Positions 16,384 through 25,155 are shown, counted from the stretch's first letter. The stretch: 64,000 nucleotides of DNA from Blautia wexlerae DSM 19850 (GCF_025148125.1 NZ_CP102267.1:695001-759000); one strand, 5' to 3'. Notes: generated by a model from the letters alone, not told the origin. Numbers and translations are program-made.

Positions 16384-17310
16384 ATGGATACAAATTATAT
16401 CATTGAAACAAAAAATCTGATGAAGCAATACGGCTCACAAAAGAGTGTGGCTGACTTAAATATCCATGTGAAGCGTGGGAGAATTTATGGTCTGTTGGGT
16501 AGAAACGGAGCCGGAAAAACCACAACTATGAAAATGCTGTTGGGCTTAACGAAGCCGACTTCCGGGGAGGTCAAAATCTGGGGAAAGTCTTTGCAAGGGA
16601 ATGAAAAGAAGCTGCTCCCCCGCATTGGCAGTCTAATTGAGTCCCCCGGCTTTTATCCGAATCTGACCGCAACGGAAAATCTGCGTATTTTTGCTACTCT
16701 ACGGGGAGTGCCGAACAGCCATGCAATCAAGGACGCTCTGGATTTGGTCGGGCTTCCTTACAAGGATAAAAAGCTGTTTTCGCAATACTCTCTTGGTATG
16801 AAGCAGCGGTTGGCGATTGCCCTTGCCGTCATGCACGATCCGGAGCTTTTGATTTTGGATGAGCCGATCAACGGCCTCGATCCCATCGGTATTGCAGAAG
16901 TACGCTCCTTTATTCGGGAGCTTTGCGACGCAAGAGGAAAAACTATTTTGATTTCCAGTCACATTCTTTCGGAGATTTCCTTGCTGGCTGACGATATTGG
17001 AATTATCGACCACGGCGCGTTGCTGGAAGAAGAAAGCCTTGCTGAGCTGGAGCAAAAAAGCAGTAAGCATATCCGTTTTACGCTCTCTGATACTGCACAG
17101 GCGGCAAGAATTTTGGAACGCAATTTCCATGAAACCCATTTTTCCATACAGGACGACCACAATCTGCGTCTACACAATATGGAGCTACCCGTGGGGAAAA
17201 TTGTAACTGCTTTTGTAGAAAACGGATTGGAGGTATCAGAAGCACATACCTGTGAAGAAAGTCTTGAAGATTACTTCAAGCGTGTGACAGGGGGCGAAGG
17301 AATTGCTTAA
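16384..17310 (+). CDS. LanF/BcrA-type ABC transporter ATPase, cassette 2
   Basis: A 308-aa ATPase. Walker A GRNGAGKTT, signature YSLGMKQR, Walker B LLILDEPINGLDP. The usual Q-loop glutamine is a glutamate (GSLIESPGFYPNLT), the E-loop reported for lantibiotic-immunity LanF proteins. The ATG at 16384 follows ACAGGAGG. The permease TTG start overlaps the 3' end. The family and operon indicate export of a lantibiotic or bacitracin-like peptide from the membrane; the peptide is unknown. Confidence 0.9.
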   Translation: MDTNYIIETKNLMKQYGSQKSVADLNIHVKRGRIYGLLGRNGAGKTTTMKMLLGLTKPTSGEVKIWGKSLQGNEKKLLPRIGSLIESPGFYPNLTATENLRIFATLRGVPNSHAIKDALDLVGLPYKDKKLFSQYSLGMKQRLAIALAVMHDPELLILDEPINGLDPIGIAEVRSFIRELCDARGKTILISSHILSEISLLADDIGIIDHGALLEEESLAELEQKSSKHIRFTLSDTAQAARILERNFHETHFSIQDDHNLRLHNMELPVGKIVTAFVENGLEVSEAHTCEESLEDYFKRVTGGEGIA

Positions 17311-18097
17311 ACTAATCAAATGCGAATTTTTGAAATTAAAACGGAAGCCATTGGTATTTATTTCCCTACTGCTTTCTGTTTTCATGCCATTGGCTTATGC
17401 TTTCTTTCTGGCAGATGTAAACACTGATGTGGATGCTGTAAATGGAGTGATGTCCAGCCTATTCCAGCTTAGTGCATATTTGCTTTTGATGCCGCTTCTT
17501 GTGATACTGGCTTCGAATCTGTTGTTTGAGGAATTTGATAATGACACACTGAAAAACCTTGTTACCGTACCGGTAAATAGAACCAAGCTGGTGCTGTCCA
17601 AGATGCTGGTTTTACTGTTGTTTGCCGTTGGCTTTATGGCAGTTGGAGGATTGGTAAATCTTGCGGTTTTGTTGTTTCAGGGTTGGGAACCGGTTGGGTT
17701 TTGGACCTTGTTTGGCGTTGGAATTGAAGAAGGGCTGATTATGTGGGTGGGCGCACTTCCCTGTATTCTGCTCGTTGTTCTTCTTAATAAAAACTATATC
17801 GTGTCTGTTGTGATTACCTTTTTCTATACGATTGCGAATTCTATCCTTTCCACGAACGATATGTTTCTCACACAGCCTTTTGGTTTGAACATAGGAACCC
17901 TGTTTCCGGGGCCGCTGGCCTTCCGCTGGACATTCCAATTTTATGACCAAAGCCAGACCAGTGCGGAGTTAGCAGATTTGTTGGAACGGGTCAGTCCGTA
18001 TTTTCTGAATGGTGTTCAGGTATTCGGTGTGATTATTGTGGAAGCCATTGTATTTCTTGCGCTGATTGCATTTGTTTACCGGCGACAGGAAATCTAA
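17303..18097 (+). CDS. LanE/LanG-type ABC permease 1, cassette 2
   Basis: A 264-aa ABC-2-type permease with about six membrane helices, opening MLKLIKCEFLKLKRKPL, typical of lantibiotic-immunity permeases. A TTG start at 17303 lies 8 bp inside the ATPase gene after GGGGCGAAGG; translation is probably coupled. A second, different permease follows, giving the FEG arrangement (one ATPase, two permeases). Confidence 0.85.
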   Translation: MLKLIKCEFLKLKRKPLVFISLLLSVFMPLAYAFFLADVNTDVDAVNGVMSSLFQLSAYLLLMPLLVILASNLLFEEFDNDTLKNLVTVPVNRTKLVLSKMLVLLLFAVGFMAVGGLVNLAVLLFQGWEPVGFWTLFGVGIEEGLIMWVGALPCILLVVLLNKNYIVSVVITFFYTIANSILSTNDMFLTQPFGLNIGTLFPGPLAFRWTFQFYDQSQTSAELADLLERVSPYFLNGVQVFGVIIVEAIVFLALIAFVYRRQEI

Positions 18098-18109
18098 GGG
18101 GGTGTGACT

Positions 18110-18925
18110 ATGTGGAACTTATTAAAATCGGAATTATTGAAACTGCGCCGGTGCCAAATCCTTTTGGTAGGGTTGGTAGCGCTTGCACTTTGTCCTTTGG
18201 TGCAATATGGAAGCCAGTTGATTATGGAGGCGGAGTACCGAAATCCAAACTATGATTTTTCTGCACTATTTGAAAATGTTGTTTGGGGAAACACTCAGAT
18301 ATTCCTTCCAATTTCACTGGTAATGATCGGAGGATGGCTTATAGACAGAGAATCCACTCATGATACACTGAAAAACATCATGACAATTCCTGTTTCTATG
18401 CCGAAAATGTTGGGAGCTAAGTTACTTTTAGTCGGTATGCTTGCAGTTCTGCTGGGAATATACAGCGTTGGCATTACCTTGATTACTGGTTTGACGGTTG
18501 GATTATCGGGATTGACAGCGGAAGTGTTTTTTCATGGAGGTACGCAGATCGTGTTAGCGGCTCTGACGACCTATTTGGTCTGTATGCCGCTGATCCTGAT
18601 TTTTGGGCAGATCCGAGGGGCATATCTGGGCGGTTCCATTCTGGCGTTCTTCCTTGGATACAGCATGTTGTTTTTCAAAAGTGGTATCCTTGCCAGCATC
18701 TATCCGTTCTCTGCTGCGCTGATTTTAGTGGGATTTGACATGAGTGAATATGCCGGAACAACCACATCCTCAACCCCTTTGTTGGCGGTCATTGGGGTTG
18801 GCATCATGGTTCTCTGGGCGGTGCTGTTGTTACTGATGTCCAGTAACAAAAAAGAAATGAAATCCCGTAAACAGGCAAATGCCAAGGGAAAAGGAAAGCG
18901 TGCTGTACGCAGGAAAGGAAGGTGA
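18110..18925 (+). CDS. LanE/LanG-type ABC permease 2, cassette 2
   Basis: A 271-aa permease with about six helices and an N-terminus (MWNLLKSELLKLRRCQ) like its partner. The C-terminal 25 residues are strongly basic (KSRKQANAKGKGKRAVRR), probably cytosolic and able to contact lipid head groups or RNA; this tail is unusual. AAGGGGG lies 7 bp before the ATG at 18110, which is preferred over a GTG two codons upstream. Confidence 0.85.
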   Translation: MWNLLKSELLKLRRCQILLVGLVALALCPLVQYGSQLIMEAEYRNPNYDFSALFENVVWGNTQIFLPISLVMIGGWLIDRESTHDTLKNIMTIPVSMPKMLGAKLLLVGMLAVLLGIYSVGITLITGLTVGLSGLTAEVFFHGGTQIVLAALTTYLVCMPLILIFGQIRGAYLGGSILAFFLGYSMLFFKSGILASIYPFSAALILVGFDMSEYAGTTTSSTPLLAVIGVGIMVLWAVLLLLMSSNKKEMKSRKQANAKGKGKRAVRRKGR

Positions 18926-18930
18926 TAGCT

Positions 18931-19392
18931 GTGAAGAAAATAGTTTTATCATTATGCCTGATACTATTGGGTGCTTCTGTGCTTTCAGGTTGTACAAAAG
19001 ACGAATTTCTCGATCAGTATAACAATATTGTTCAGTCTGCTGGTTCCATAGCGCTTACCGGAAATTCATCCTTACAAGGTACGAAAGAAAAAGGAATTGA
19101 TGATTATACAGGAAGCTATACAGCCAACTATGAGGATTTTTCAGGTACAGAGTATTTGTTCGGAGGAACTTCCATAAAGCGTGAAGCTGGTAAGGATCTG
19201 TCTATTGACTGCGCGCTGGAGGTTACGGAGGGAACTGCAAAAGTATTTTGGATTTCTGGAGCTGATGAAGCAGTCACTTTGTTTGAAACAACCGGAACAT
19301 ATAGTGATACAATTACACTCCCTGAAGGTGGAAACTATATCGGCATTGAATGTGAGAATTTCACTGGAAACATTGAATTAAATATTGAATAA
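18931..19392 (+). CDS. Small lipoprotein, candidate LanI-type immunity protein, cassette 2
   Basis: A 153-aa protein with a signal peptide (KKIVLSLCLILLGASVLSGC) whose lipobox cysteine is residue 21. The mature part is acidic and predicted mostly beta-strand, ending GNYIGIECENFTGNIELNIE. A GTG at 18931, spaced from GGAAGG, is the likely start. Its place at the end of a LanFEG operon suggests an extracellular lipid-anchored peptide-binding protein like NisI or SpaI. I see no direct sequence match to those, so the function is inferred from context. Confidence 0.7.
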   Translation: MKKIVLSLCLILLGASVLSGCTKDEFLDQYNNIVQSAGSIALTGNSSLQGTKEKGIDDYTGSYTANYEDFSGTEYLFGGTSIKREAGKDLSIDCALEVTEGTAKVFWISGADEAVTLFETTGTYSDTITLPEGGNYIGIECENFTGNIELNIE

Positions 19393-19396
19393 TACT

Positions 19397-19728
19397 CTGC
19401 CGGACGACGGCAAAAGAAAAAAAGCCGTCGTAGAGCTGACATATTTTCATGCCCATTTGAAACGGCGGCTTTGATTTTCAGAGCCGCCGTTTCTTTGCGC
19501 CTACACAAACCTATGACGACTTGCAGGGACACGGTAGCCGATTGGAGGTTATTTTGCCGTGTCTCGTTTGCTTTTTCAAAGCCCACATGATCTACATCAG
19601 TTAAAAAAAGCATTGCTCCTCCTCCGGGCAAGTATAACATTGCATCGGCATTATCGTTCCATGTAATTCAGTATAATAATGGCTGTTCTTGGCGCGCCAG
19701 TTTTCCCTCACGGAAATCTGGCGTTTTC
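19397..19728. repeat. Inter-cassette repeat, copy 2
   Basis: Matches 13253-13583, including the three hairpins (about 19404-19431, 19459-19494 and 19694-19727) and the small minus-strand ORF starting at 19613. It stops right after the third hairpin, before the sigma leader, and is followed at once by the 3' end of the cassette 3 kinase. The right junction therefore differs from copies 1 and 3. Confidence 0.9.
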
Positions 19729-19750
19729 TTATAGATTTGTACTTGCCTGT

Positions 19751-21115
19751 TTATCCGATATACGGGAATATTAAAGTGGCTTCACACCCTTTCGGGAAAA
19801 CATTAGTAAGTTTGAAAGTGCCGTTATGAGCTATGGCGACTTGTTGGACAATCAGCAATCCAAGCCCATGTCTTAAATCAAGCCGTTCATCTGTGCTTTC
19901 CATATAATGCGGTTTTTCTTCCAGCTCTTGCAGCTTTTCAGCAGGCAGACCCATTCCGTTATCCGTAACCGCCAAGATAAGATGGTTTTGCGATGCTGTC
20001 AGAGAAATGCAGACTTCACAGCCCTGTGGGTTGTGTTTCATGCTGTTCTGGACAAGGTTGTTTACAGCTCGCGAAATCAATCTGGCATCACATTCCAACA
20101 CAGCATTTTCGGCGTCAGGAGTGATCTTAATTCCGATGTTGTAGCTATCGGAAATTCCTGTATTCAACAGGTCTGCTACATAGGATCGCAGTAGTTTGGA
20201 TAAGCGAACCATCTCTTTATGAAGCGGCTGCATCTCATATTCCAACTGCGATACTAAATTCAAATCCTGCACGAGTTCTTTGATTTTGGCGCTTTGCTTT
20301 TGCACGATCACAGCCTGCTCTTTTACCCCCTCACTGGCTGTTTTGTCTGCGGCGATCCGGTCTGCATAGCCCATAATCATAGAAAGCGGAGTTCGGATGT
20401 CATGAGAGACCCCGCTGATCCAGTTGGCTCTGGCTTCGTTTTGCCTGCTTAATATCAGAGAGGCTTTATTTACGCTGTTCGCAATTTCGGATAACTCTCT
20501 ATCAATATGGAGAGAAACGGGTTTGCCATCGGCCAATGTTTCAATGGCATCTACAATCGGTTCCGTGTTCTGGATGATCCTGCGTTTTGAAAAATAGTAG
20601 GCCAAAAACAGGCACAGCACATCCATGCCCAACATTCCTATCACATAGAGGGGAATTTTCTGAATAGTCTCCATGGAATAGTAGTTGCTGGTGAGCTTCA
20701 TATAGCTATTCTTTGGATACCCTAAAACTAACAATCCATCCTCTGTACTCCAGACAAAAACAGGATAATCCTCCAGATAGCCTTTGGAAAATAAAGCTAC
20801 CTCTTGAATGCTGTAATGTTGCGGCACTTCTTGTGGCACATCGAGCCGCCAGAAGCATTCGCCCGTTGACGTTAGATACATGGCCCAGATATTGTACTGG
20901 CGCAATTTCTGCTCTGCATAATCGGGCAAACCTTCTGTGGTAGCCGCAGTAGAGGTCAGCTCAAGCATGGCGTGCGGGGACGCTTCTCCGTAATCCTCTG
21001 AAACTGTGTGATAGAAAGTCACGCCATACAGAACGACATTGACAATTACCAGGATCAAAAGAAACGCAGCGAAAGACGCCAAGTGCTTTGAAATATAGGT
21101 TCCAAAAGATTTCAT
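19751..21115 (-). CDS. Membrane sensor histidine kinase, cassette 3 (CprK-like)
   Basis: A 454-aa kinase with two membrane helices (about 13-33 and 155-175) that enclose a 120-residue extracellular sensor. A HAMP region, HisKA (WISGVSHDIRTPLSMIMGYADR) and HATPase (NNLVQNSMKHN, DNGMGL, RHGLGLLIV) follow. The stop lies 22 bp from repeat copy 2. The arrangement with an upstream response regulator and a divergent three-gene ABC operon resembles the nisin/gallidermin-sensing Cpr system of Clostridioides difficile. Homology at that level is my reading of architecture, not an alignment. Confidence 0.88.
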   Translation of the reverse strand: MKSFGTYISKHLASFAAFLLILVIVNVVLYGVTFYHTVSEDYGEASPHAMLELTSTAATTEGLPDYAEQKLRQYNIWAMYLTSTGECFWRLDVPQEVPQHYSIQEVALFSKGYLEDYPVFVWSTEDGLLVLGYPKNSYMKLTSNYYSMETIQKIPLYVIGMLGMDVLCLFLAYYFSKRRIIQNTEPIVDAIETLADGKPVSLHIDRELSEIANSVNKASLILSRQNEARANWISGVSHDIRTPLSMIMGYADRIAADKTASEGVKEQAVIVQKQSAKIKELVQDLNLVSQLEYEMQPLHKEMVRLSKLLRSYVADLLNTGISDSYNIGIKITPDAENAVLECDARLISRAVNNLVQNSMKHNPQGCEVCISLTASQNHLILAVTDNGMGLPAEKLQELEEKPHYMESTDERLDLRHGLGLLIVQQVAIAHNGTFKLTNVFPKGCEATLIFPYIG

Positions 21116-21119
21116 GGCG

Positions 21120-21821
21120 TCACTTCCTTGTAATCAGTTTATAACCCAGCCCCTTGATCGTAATCAGGGAAACGGGCTTTGAGGGATCGGCTTCAATTTT
21201 TTCCCGAATCCGCCGTACATGGGCATTCAGGCTATTTTCATAGCCGAAAGGATTGTCGCCCCATAATGCTTCACAAAGAGCGTCAACCGTAACGATCTTT
21301 CCCTCGTTGCGGGCCAGCGTTTCCAGCAGGGTATGCTCTTTTGCGGTCAGGGGGATAATCTCGCCGCCCTTGTTGACCTCTGCCCGGCTAAAATCAATCG
21401 TACATCCATCCAGGAAAACCCGCGGGCTGTCCTCTTTATAAGTTCGGCGCAAAACCGCATAGACACGCAGTAATAGCTCCTGCGGCATAAACGGCTTTGA
21501 AATATAATCGTCTGCTCCAAGGCCAAGACCGGCCAACTTGTCTGCTGCTTCGTCTTTTGCGGTCAGAAAGATGATTGGCACATTTGTAAAAGTGCGGAGC
21601 TGCTTCATCAGGGAAAAGCCGTCCCCATCTGGCAGCATGACATCCAAAACCATCAAGTCGGGTTTTTCTTTTTCTGCCGTTATTATAGCCTCTTTTACCG
21701 TTGCGGCAGTAAGTACCGTTTCAAAACCAGCATCGCTTAAAATATCGGATACCATTTTCAGCAAATCTGGCTCATCGTCTACAAGCAAGAGCTTCTTCCG
21801 ATGCAGAAAAGAGTTGTCCAT
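21120..21821 (-). CDS. OmpR-family response regulator, cassette 3 (CprR-like)
   Basis: A 233-aa regulator: DDE at residues 15-17, phospho-acceptor D60 (LDVMLPDGDG), KPF lysine in ISKPFMPQEL, and winged helix (LTAKEHTLLETLARNEG...LNAHVRRIREKIEADP). The start at 21821 follows GGGAGGTGACGCT and gives the normal N-terminus. Its gene ends 4 bp before the kinase. It is divergent from the transporter genes, with phased repeats between them as the likely target. Confidence 0.9.
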   Translation of the reverse strand: MDNSFLHRKKLLLVDDEPDLLKMVSDILSDAGFETVLTAATVKEAIITAEKEKPDLMVLDVMLPDGDGFSLMKQLRTFTNVPIIFLTAKDEAADKLAGLGLGADDYISKPFMPQELLLRVYAVLRRTYKEDSPRVFLDGCTIDFSRAEVNKGGEIIPLTAKEHTLLETLARNEGKIVTVDALCEALWGDNPFGYENSLNAHVRRIREKIEADPSKPVSLITIKGLGYKLITRK

Positions 21822-21880
21822 AGCGTCACCTCCCGAAAGTATTATAACATAGGATTTCAAGTCTGCGGAGGGCATCCTCA

Positions 21881-21911
21881 AAAAGTAAGGTAAAAGTAAG
21901 GACGGGAGAAT
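21881..21911 (+). promoter_or_regulatory. Phased direct repeats upstream of cassette 3 transporter
   Basis: AAAAGTAAGG occurs at 21881-21890 and 21892-21901, an 11-bp period. GAGAAT just downstream (21906-21911) is a possible -10. This mirrors the layout before the cassette 1 and 2 transporters, with a different recognition sequence. Confidence 0.55.
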
Positions 21912-21963
21912 GTAGATGTCAGGTTGAAGTTGTACCATAGAAGCATCGAAAGGAGATGTTTCT

Positions 21964-22728
21964 ATGGACTATATCATTACAACGGAACATTTGACCAAGA
22001 AATATAAGAACTTCACTTCAGTCAATCATGTTTCGCTTCATATTCGCAAGGGCAGCATTTATGGTTTTCTTGGCCCGAACGGGGCAGGCAAATCCACTAC
22101 CATGAAAATGCTGTTGGGGTTGACCGCTCCCACAAAAGGCAGCTTTACCATTGATGGGAAACAGTTTCCGCAGGATCGGATTGCCATTCTCAAAGAGATC
22201 GGCTCTTTCATCGAAGCGCCATCTTTCTACGCAAATCTCACCGGGCGGGAAAATCTTGACATTATCCGCCGCATTTTGGGACTGTCGAAAGCTGATGTGG
22301 AAGATGCTCTGGAACTGGTAGGGCTGACCGAGTTTGGCGACCGGCTGGCAAAACAGTATTCGCTGGGAATGAAGCAACGCTTGGGCCTTGCCGGGGCGCT
22401 CTTGGGGCGTCCGCCGATTCTGATTCTGGACGAACCCACAAACGGTCTTGACCCGTCTGGTATCCACGAAATCCGCAATCTGGTAAAATCCTTGCCCAGC
22501 CTTTACGACTGCACGGTGCTGATCTCGTCCCATATGCTGTCTGAAATCGAATTGATTGCAGATGACATTGGGATTCTCAACCACGGGCGGCTGCTGTTTG
22601 AGGGAAGCATGAATGATCTGCGTCAATACGCCCTGCAATCCGGCTTCGCTGCGGACAATCTGGAAGATGTGTTTCTTTCTATGGTTGAGAAAGATAACAT
22701 GGACAGAAAGCAGAGGGCAAAATTATGA
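21964..22728 (+). CDS. LanF/CprA-type ABC transporter ATPase, cassette 3
   Basis: A 254-aa ATPase: Walker A GPNGAGKST, signature YSLGMKQR, Walker [14 protein letters not shown]. It again has the E-loop glutamate (GSFIEAPSFYANLT) that marks lantibiotic-immunity LanF proteins. AAAGGAGATG precedes the ATG, and the stop overlaps the next start (ATGA). Paralogous to the cassette 2 ATPase but shorter, lacking about 50 C-terminal residues. The DNA is GC-richer than the flanking core genes. Confidence 0.92.
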   Translation: MDYIITTEHLTKKYKNFTSVNHVSLHIRKGSIYGFLGPNGAGKSTTMKMLLGLTAPTKGSFTIDGKQFPQDRIAILKEIGSFIEAPSFYANLTGRENLDIIRRILGLSKADVEDALELVGLTEFGDRLAKQYSLGMKQRLGLAGALLGRPPILILDEPTNGLDPSGIHEIRNLVKSLPSLYDCTVLISSHMLSEIELIADDIGILNHGRLLFEGSMNDLRQYALQSGFAADNLEDVFLSMVEKDNMDRKQRAKL

Positions 22729-23450
22729 AAACGCTGGCAATCGAACTTCGGAAAGGAAAGCGAACCGGCGTGATTCCCGTGCTGCTGGCCGTTGGTGTCT
22801 TGGGAGCTGCCTACGCATTTGTCAATTTCATTGTGCGGAAAGACACACTCCTGAATTTGCCGCTGGCCCCGATGGATGTCTTGTTGACCCAGCTCTACGG
22901 CATGATTATGGTGCTGAATCTGTTCGGTATCGTGGTTGCTGCCTGCATGATCTACAACATGGAATTTAAGGGAAGTGCTGTAAAGAAGATGTATATGCTT
23001 CCCGTCAGCGTCCCGGCCATGTATCTGTGCAAATTTCTGATTCTGACGGTCATGTTTTTGGTTGCAATCGTGCTGCAAAACCTGGCACTTGCACAGATTG
23101 GAATGACGGACTTGCCGGACGGAGCATTTGAGATGGGTACGCTGGTACGCTTTGCCGGATACTCTTTTCTCACATCCATGCCGGTACTGTCGTTTATGCT
23201 GTTGATTTCCGCGCGCTTTGAAAATATGTGGGTGCCGCTTGGAATTGGTGTTGCCGGTTTTCTGAGTGGTATGGCCCTTGCAAATTCGGGGCTGACGCTT
23301 TTGCTGGTGCATCCTTTTGTGATTATTCTGAAACCAGCAGTAGCCATGAGCGCCCAGCCTGATTCGACGGTTGCCCTTGTCGCTTTGGTGGAAACACTGT
23401 TGTTCCTTGCTGTGGGCTTGTGGCTGGCGAAGTACAGACGCTACGAGTAA
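22725..23450 (+). CDS. LanE/CprB-type ABC permease, cassette 3
   Basis: A 241-aa ABC-2 permease with about six helices, opening MKTLAIELRKGKRTGVIPV. This N-terminus and length are typical of the first permease of CprABC/LanFEG exporters. The start overlaps the ATPase stop, indicating coupled translation. Confidence 0.87.
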   Translation: MKTLAIELRKGKRTGVIPVLLAVGVLGAAYAFVNFIVRKDTLLNLPLAPMDVLLTQLYGMIMVLNLFGIVVAACMIYNMEFKGSAVKKMYMLPVSVPAMYLCKFLILTVMFLVAIVLQNLALAQIGMTDLPDGAFEMGTLVRFAGYSFLTSMPVLSFMLLISARFENMWVPLGIGVAGFLSGMALANSGLTLLLVHPFVIILKPAVAMSAQPDSTVALVALVETLLFLAVGLWLAKYRRYE

Positions 23451-23466
23451 GGAGGGATAATAAGAA

Positions 23467-24231
23467 ATGAGTTTTTTGGATTTACTCAAAATCGAGTTTA
23501 TGAAAGTAAAACGCTCCAAAATCGTACCCCTGATTTTCATTGCACCTTTATTGGTGGTGGTTTCCGGGGTTGCGAATTTGAGCAACTACTTTACACCGGA
23601 ATACACCAATGCGTGGCCTGCCATGTTTATTCAAAGTGCGCTTGTTTACGCCTACTATCTGCTTCCATTCAGCATGATCGTGGTTTGCGTGATGATCGCA
23701 GGACGAGAAACAGGAAATAACGGGATTCTGAAAATGCTGGCGCTGCCAGTCAGCCGCTGCGCATTATCCATTGCCAAATTCTGTGTGCTTACCTTTTATC
23801 TGTTTATGGAGATGGTGGTGTTTCTTGTCGTATTTGTAATCGCTGGGTTGATTGCGACACAGACAATGGAAGTAACAGAAACCCTGCCGATCCTGTATCT
23901 TCTGAAATGGTGCTTGGGGCTGTTTCTGACTATGCTGCCGTGCATTGCGGCTATGTGGGCCATCACTGTGCTGTTTGAAAAGCCGCTTCTTTCTGTGGGA
24001 TTAAATCTGCTGCTTGTGATTCCCGGTGTATTGGTTGCGAATACGCCGCTGTGGATCGCCTACCCGTACTGTTACAGCGGTTATCTCGTTTCCTGCTCTC
24101 TTCATGACTTTACAGCAGAAACTTCCGACGCCGCTTTTTCGGTGTTTCCGTTCCTGCCGTGCGCGATTGTAGTGTTTGGCCTGTTTTTCGCGCTGGCTGT
24201 CACCCAATTTGGGAAAAAAGAAATGAGGTAA
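23467..24231 (+). CDS. LanG/CprC-type ABC permease, cassette 3
   Basis: A 254-aa ABC-2 permease with about six helices, opening MSFLDLLKIEFMKVKRSKI. AAGGAGGG lies before the ATG. It completes the one-ATPase, two-permease set that expels membrane-active lantibiotics. A small membrane protein gene follows after 4 bp. Confidence 0.87.
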   Translation: MSFLDLLKIEFMKVKRSKIVPLIFIAPLLVVVSGVANLSNYFTPEYTNAWPAMFIQSALVYAYYLLPFSMIVVCVMIAGRETGNNGILKMLALPVSRCALSIAKFCVLTFYLFMEMVVFLVVFVIAGLIATQTMEVTETLPILYLLKWCLGLFLTMLPCIAAMWAITVLFEKPLLSVGLNLLLVIPGVLVANTPLWIAYPYCYSGYLVSCSLHDFTAETSDAAFSVFPFLPCAIVVFGLFFALAVTQFGKKEMR

Positions 24232-24235
24232 AACT

Positions 24236-24532
24236 ATGGAAAAGAAAAAATTTCAATCAGTTAGTATCGCTGCGCTCATTGTGAGCATCCTACCGCTGGC
24301 GGCTCTTGCCCCATCGCTTCTGCACCTTTCGCTGTCGGATGGAGTCCGAACCGCTTGGGCCGGAGCCAATATCGTTTTTGTCCTGCTGGGTCTGATCCTT
24401 TCGGTGGTATGTGTGCGGAGCAGGGAAAGCCGCAGCATAATCAATATTGTATCAACTGCAATCAGCGTTTTTTGTCTGCTGCTGATGGTGGGAATTGTTG
24501 CGCTTGCCATGTTCCTTACTTTCGTTCAGTGA
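24236..24532 (+). CDS. Small three-helix membrane protein at the end of cassette 3
   Basis: A 98-aa hydrophobic protein with three predicted membrane helices (about residues 9-29, 40-60 and 70-94) and a Lys-rich start (MEKKKFQ). No family recognised; it has a faint likeness to DUF4190-type small membrane proteins. It begins 4 bp after the permease stop with GAGGTAAAACT, so it belongs to the operon. It could be an accessory immunity protein, occupying the place held by the lipoprotein in cassette 2. Confidence 0.7.
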   Translation: MEKKKFQSVSIAALIVSILPLAALAPSLLHLSLSDGVRTAWAGANIVFVLLGLILSVVCVRSRESRSIINIVSTAISVFCLLLMVGIVALAMFLTFVQ

Positions 24533-24542
24533 GGAAACAGTT

Positions 24543-24590
24543 ATGCGTAGAGTTGGGAAATTTATTGGATGCTGCCTGATCGCGGTTTCT
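24543..24590 (+). pseudogene. 5' stub of a gene cut off by inter-cassette repeat copy 3
   Basis: A good site (GTGAGGAAACAGTT) is followed by ATG and about 14 codons, MRRVGKFIGCCLIA, that look like the start of a signal or membrane protein. At 24584 the sequence turns into repeat copy 3, and the frame ends in repeat sequence. The remainder of the gene was evidently lost when the repeat recombined in. Confidence 0.45.
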
Positions 24591-25110
24591 TTGCGTTTAC
24601 ACAAACCAATGACGACTTGCAGGGACACGGTAGCCGATTGGAGGTTAATTTACCGTGTCCTGTTTGCTTTTTCAAAGTTCGCATGATTTACATCAGTTAA
24701 AAAAAGCATTGCTCCTCCTCCGGGCAAGTACAACATTGCATCGGCATTATTGTTCCATGTAATTCAGTATAATAGTGGCTGTTTTTGGCGCGCCAGTTTT
24801 CCATCGCGGAAATCTGGCGTTTTTTGTTGCCGTTTTTTCGGAGATGATCCGGTTGTTTGCCGGTGCCGTTCCCCGCCTCCATTCGATTCACTTGTCAATC
24901 ACCCGTGAATCGAAATGGAGGTACATAATGAAGAAAATTAACCTTCGGGAACTTTATCCTGATGTTTATACAACAGACTTTTTTGTAGATGTGACAGAGG
25001 AAGTAATGGAGACTATTCGAGCAGCTGAACGTGCGGAGACTGCGTATGAGCGAAAGATGTATCGCTACAAGGCTCAGTATTCTCTGGATTGCGAGAATGG
25101 CATTGAAAAT
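24584..25110. repeat. Inter-cassette repeat, copy 3
   Basis: Matches 13343-13869 of copy 1. It lacks the first two hairpins, retains the third (about 24792-24825) and runs through the sigma-factor leader into codon 61 of the gene. Several substitutions (for example a stop in the small ORF) show it is older or less constrained than copies 1 and 2. Confidence 0.9.
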
Positions 25111-25155
25111 TCGAAAAAGTATATTGAGTATATTGCAAACAAAAAATGCATATGA
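24928..25155 (+). pseudogene. Truncated sigma-70-family regulator (Orf7-like)
   Basis: The first 61 codons are nearly identical to the sigma gene at 13687, up to CENGIEN, then 14 unrelated codons (SKKYIEYIANKKCI) and a stop. Sigma region 4 is missing, so it cannot act as a sigma factor. The break at 25110 is the right end of recognisable island sequence. Confidence 0.8.

Noticed and set aside
22623..23585. Long minus-strand reading frame (320 codons) across the cassette 3 permeases
   Set aside because: It is antisense to two clear permease genes, has His/Gln-rich low-complexity composition typical of shadow frames and no ribosome binding site.
6515..25155. A lantibiotic precursor or LanB/C/M gene within the island
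   Set aside because: No Cys/Ser/Thr-rich leader peptide with a ribosome binding site and no modification-enzyme motif was seen on either strand.
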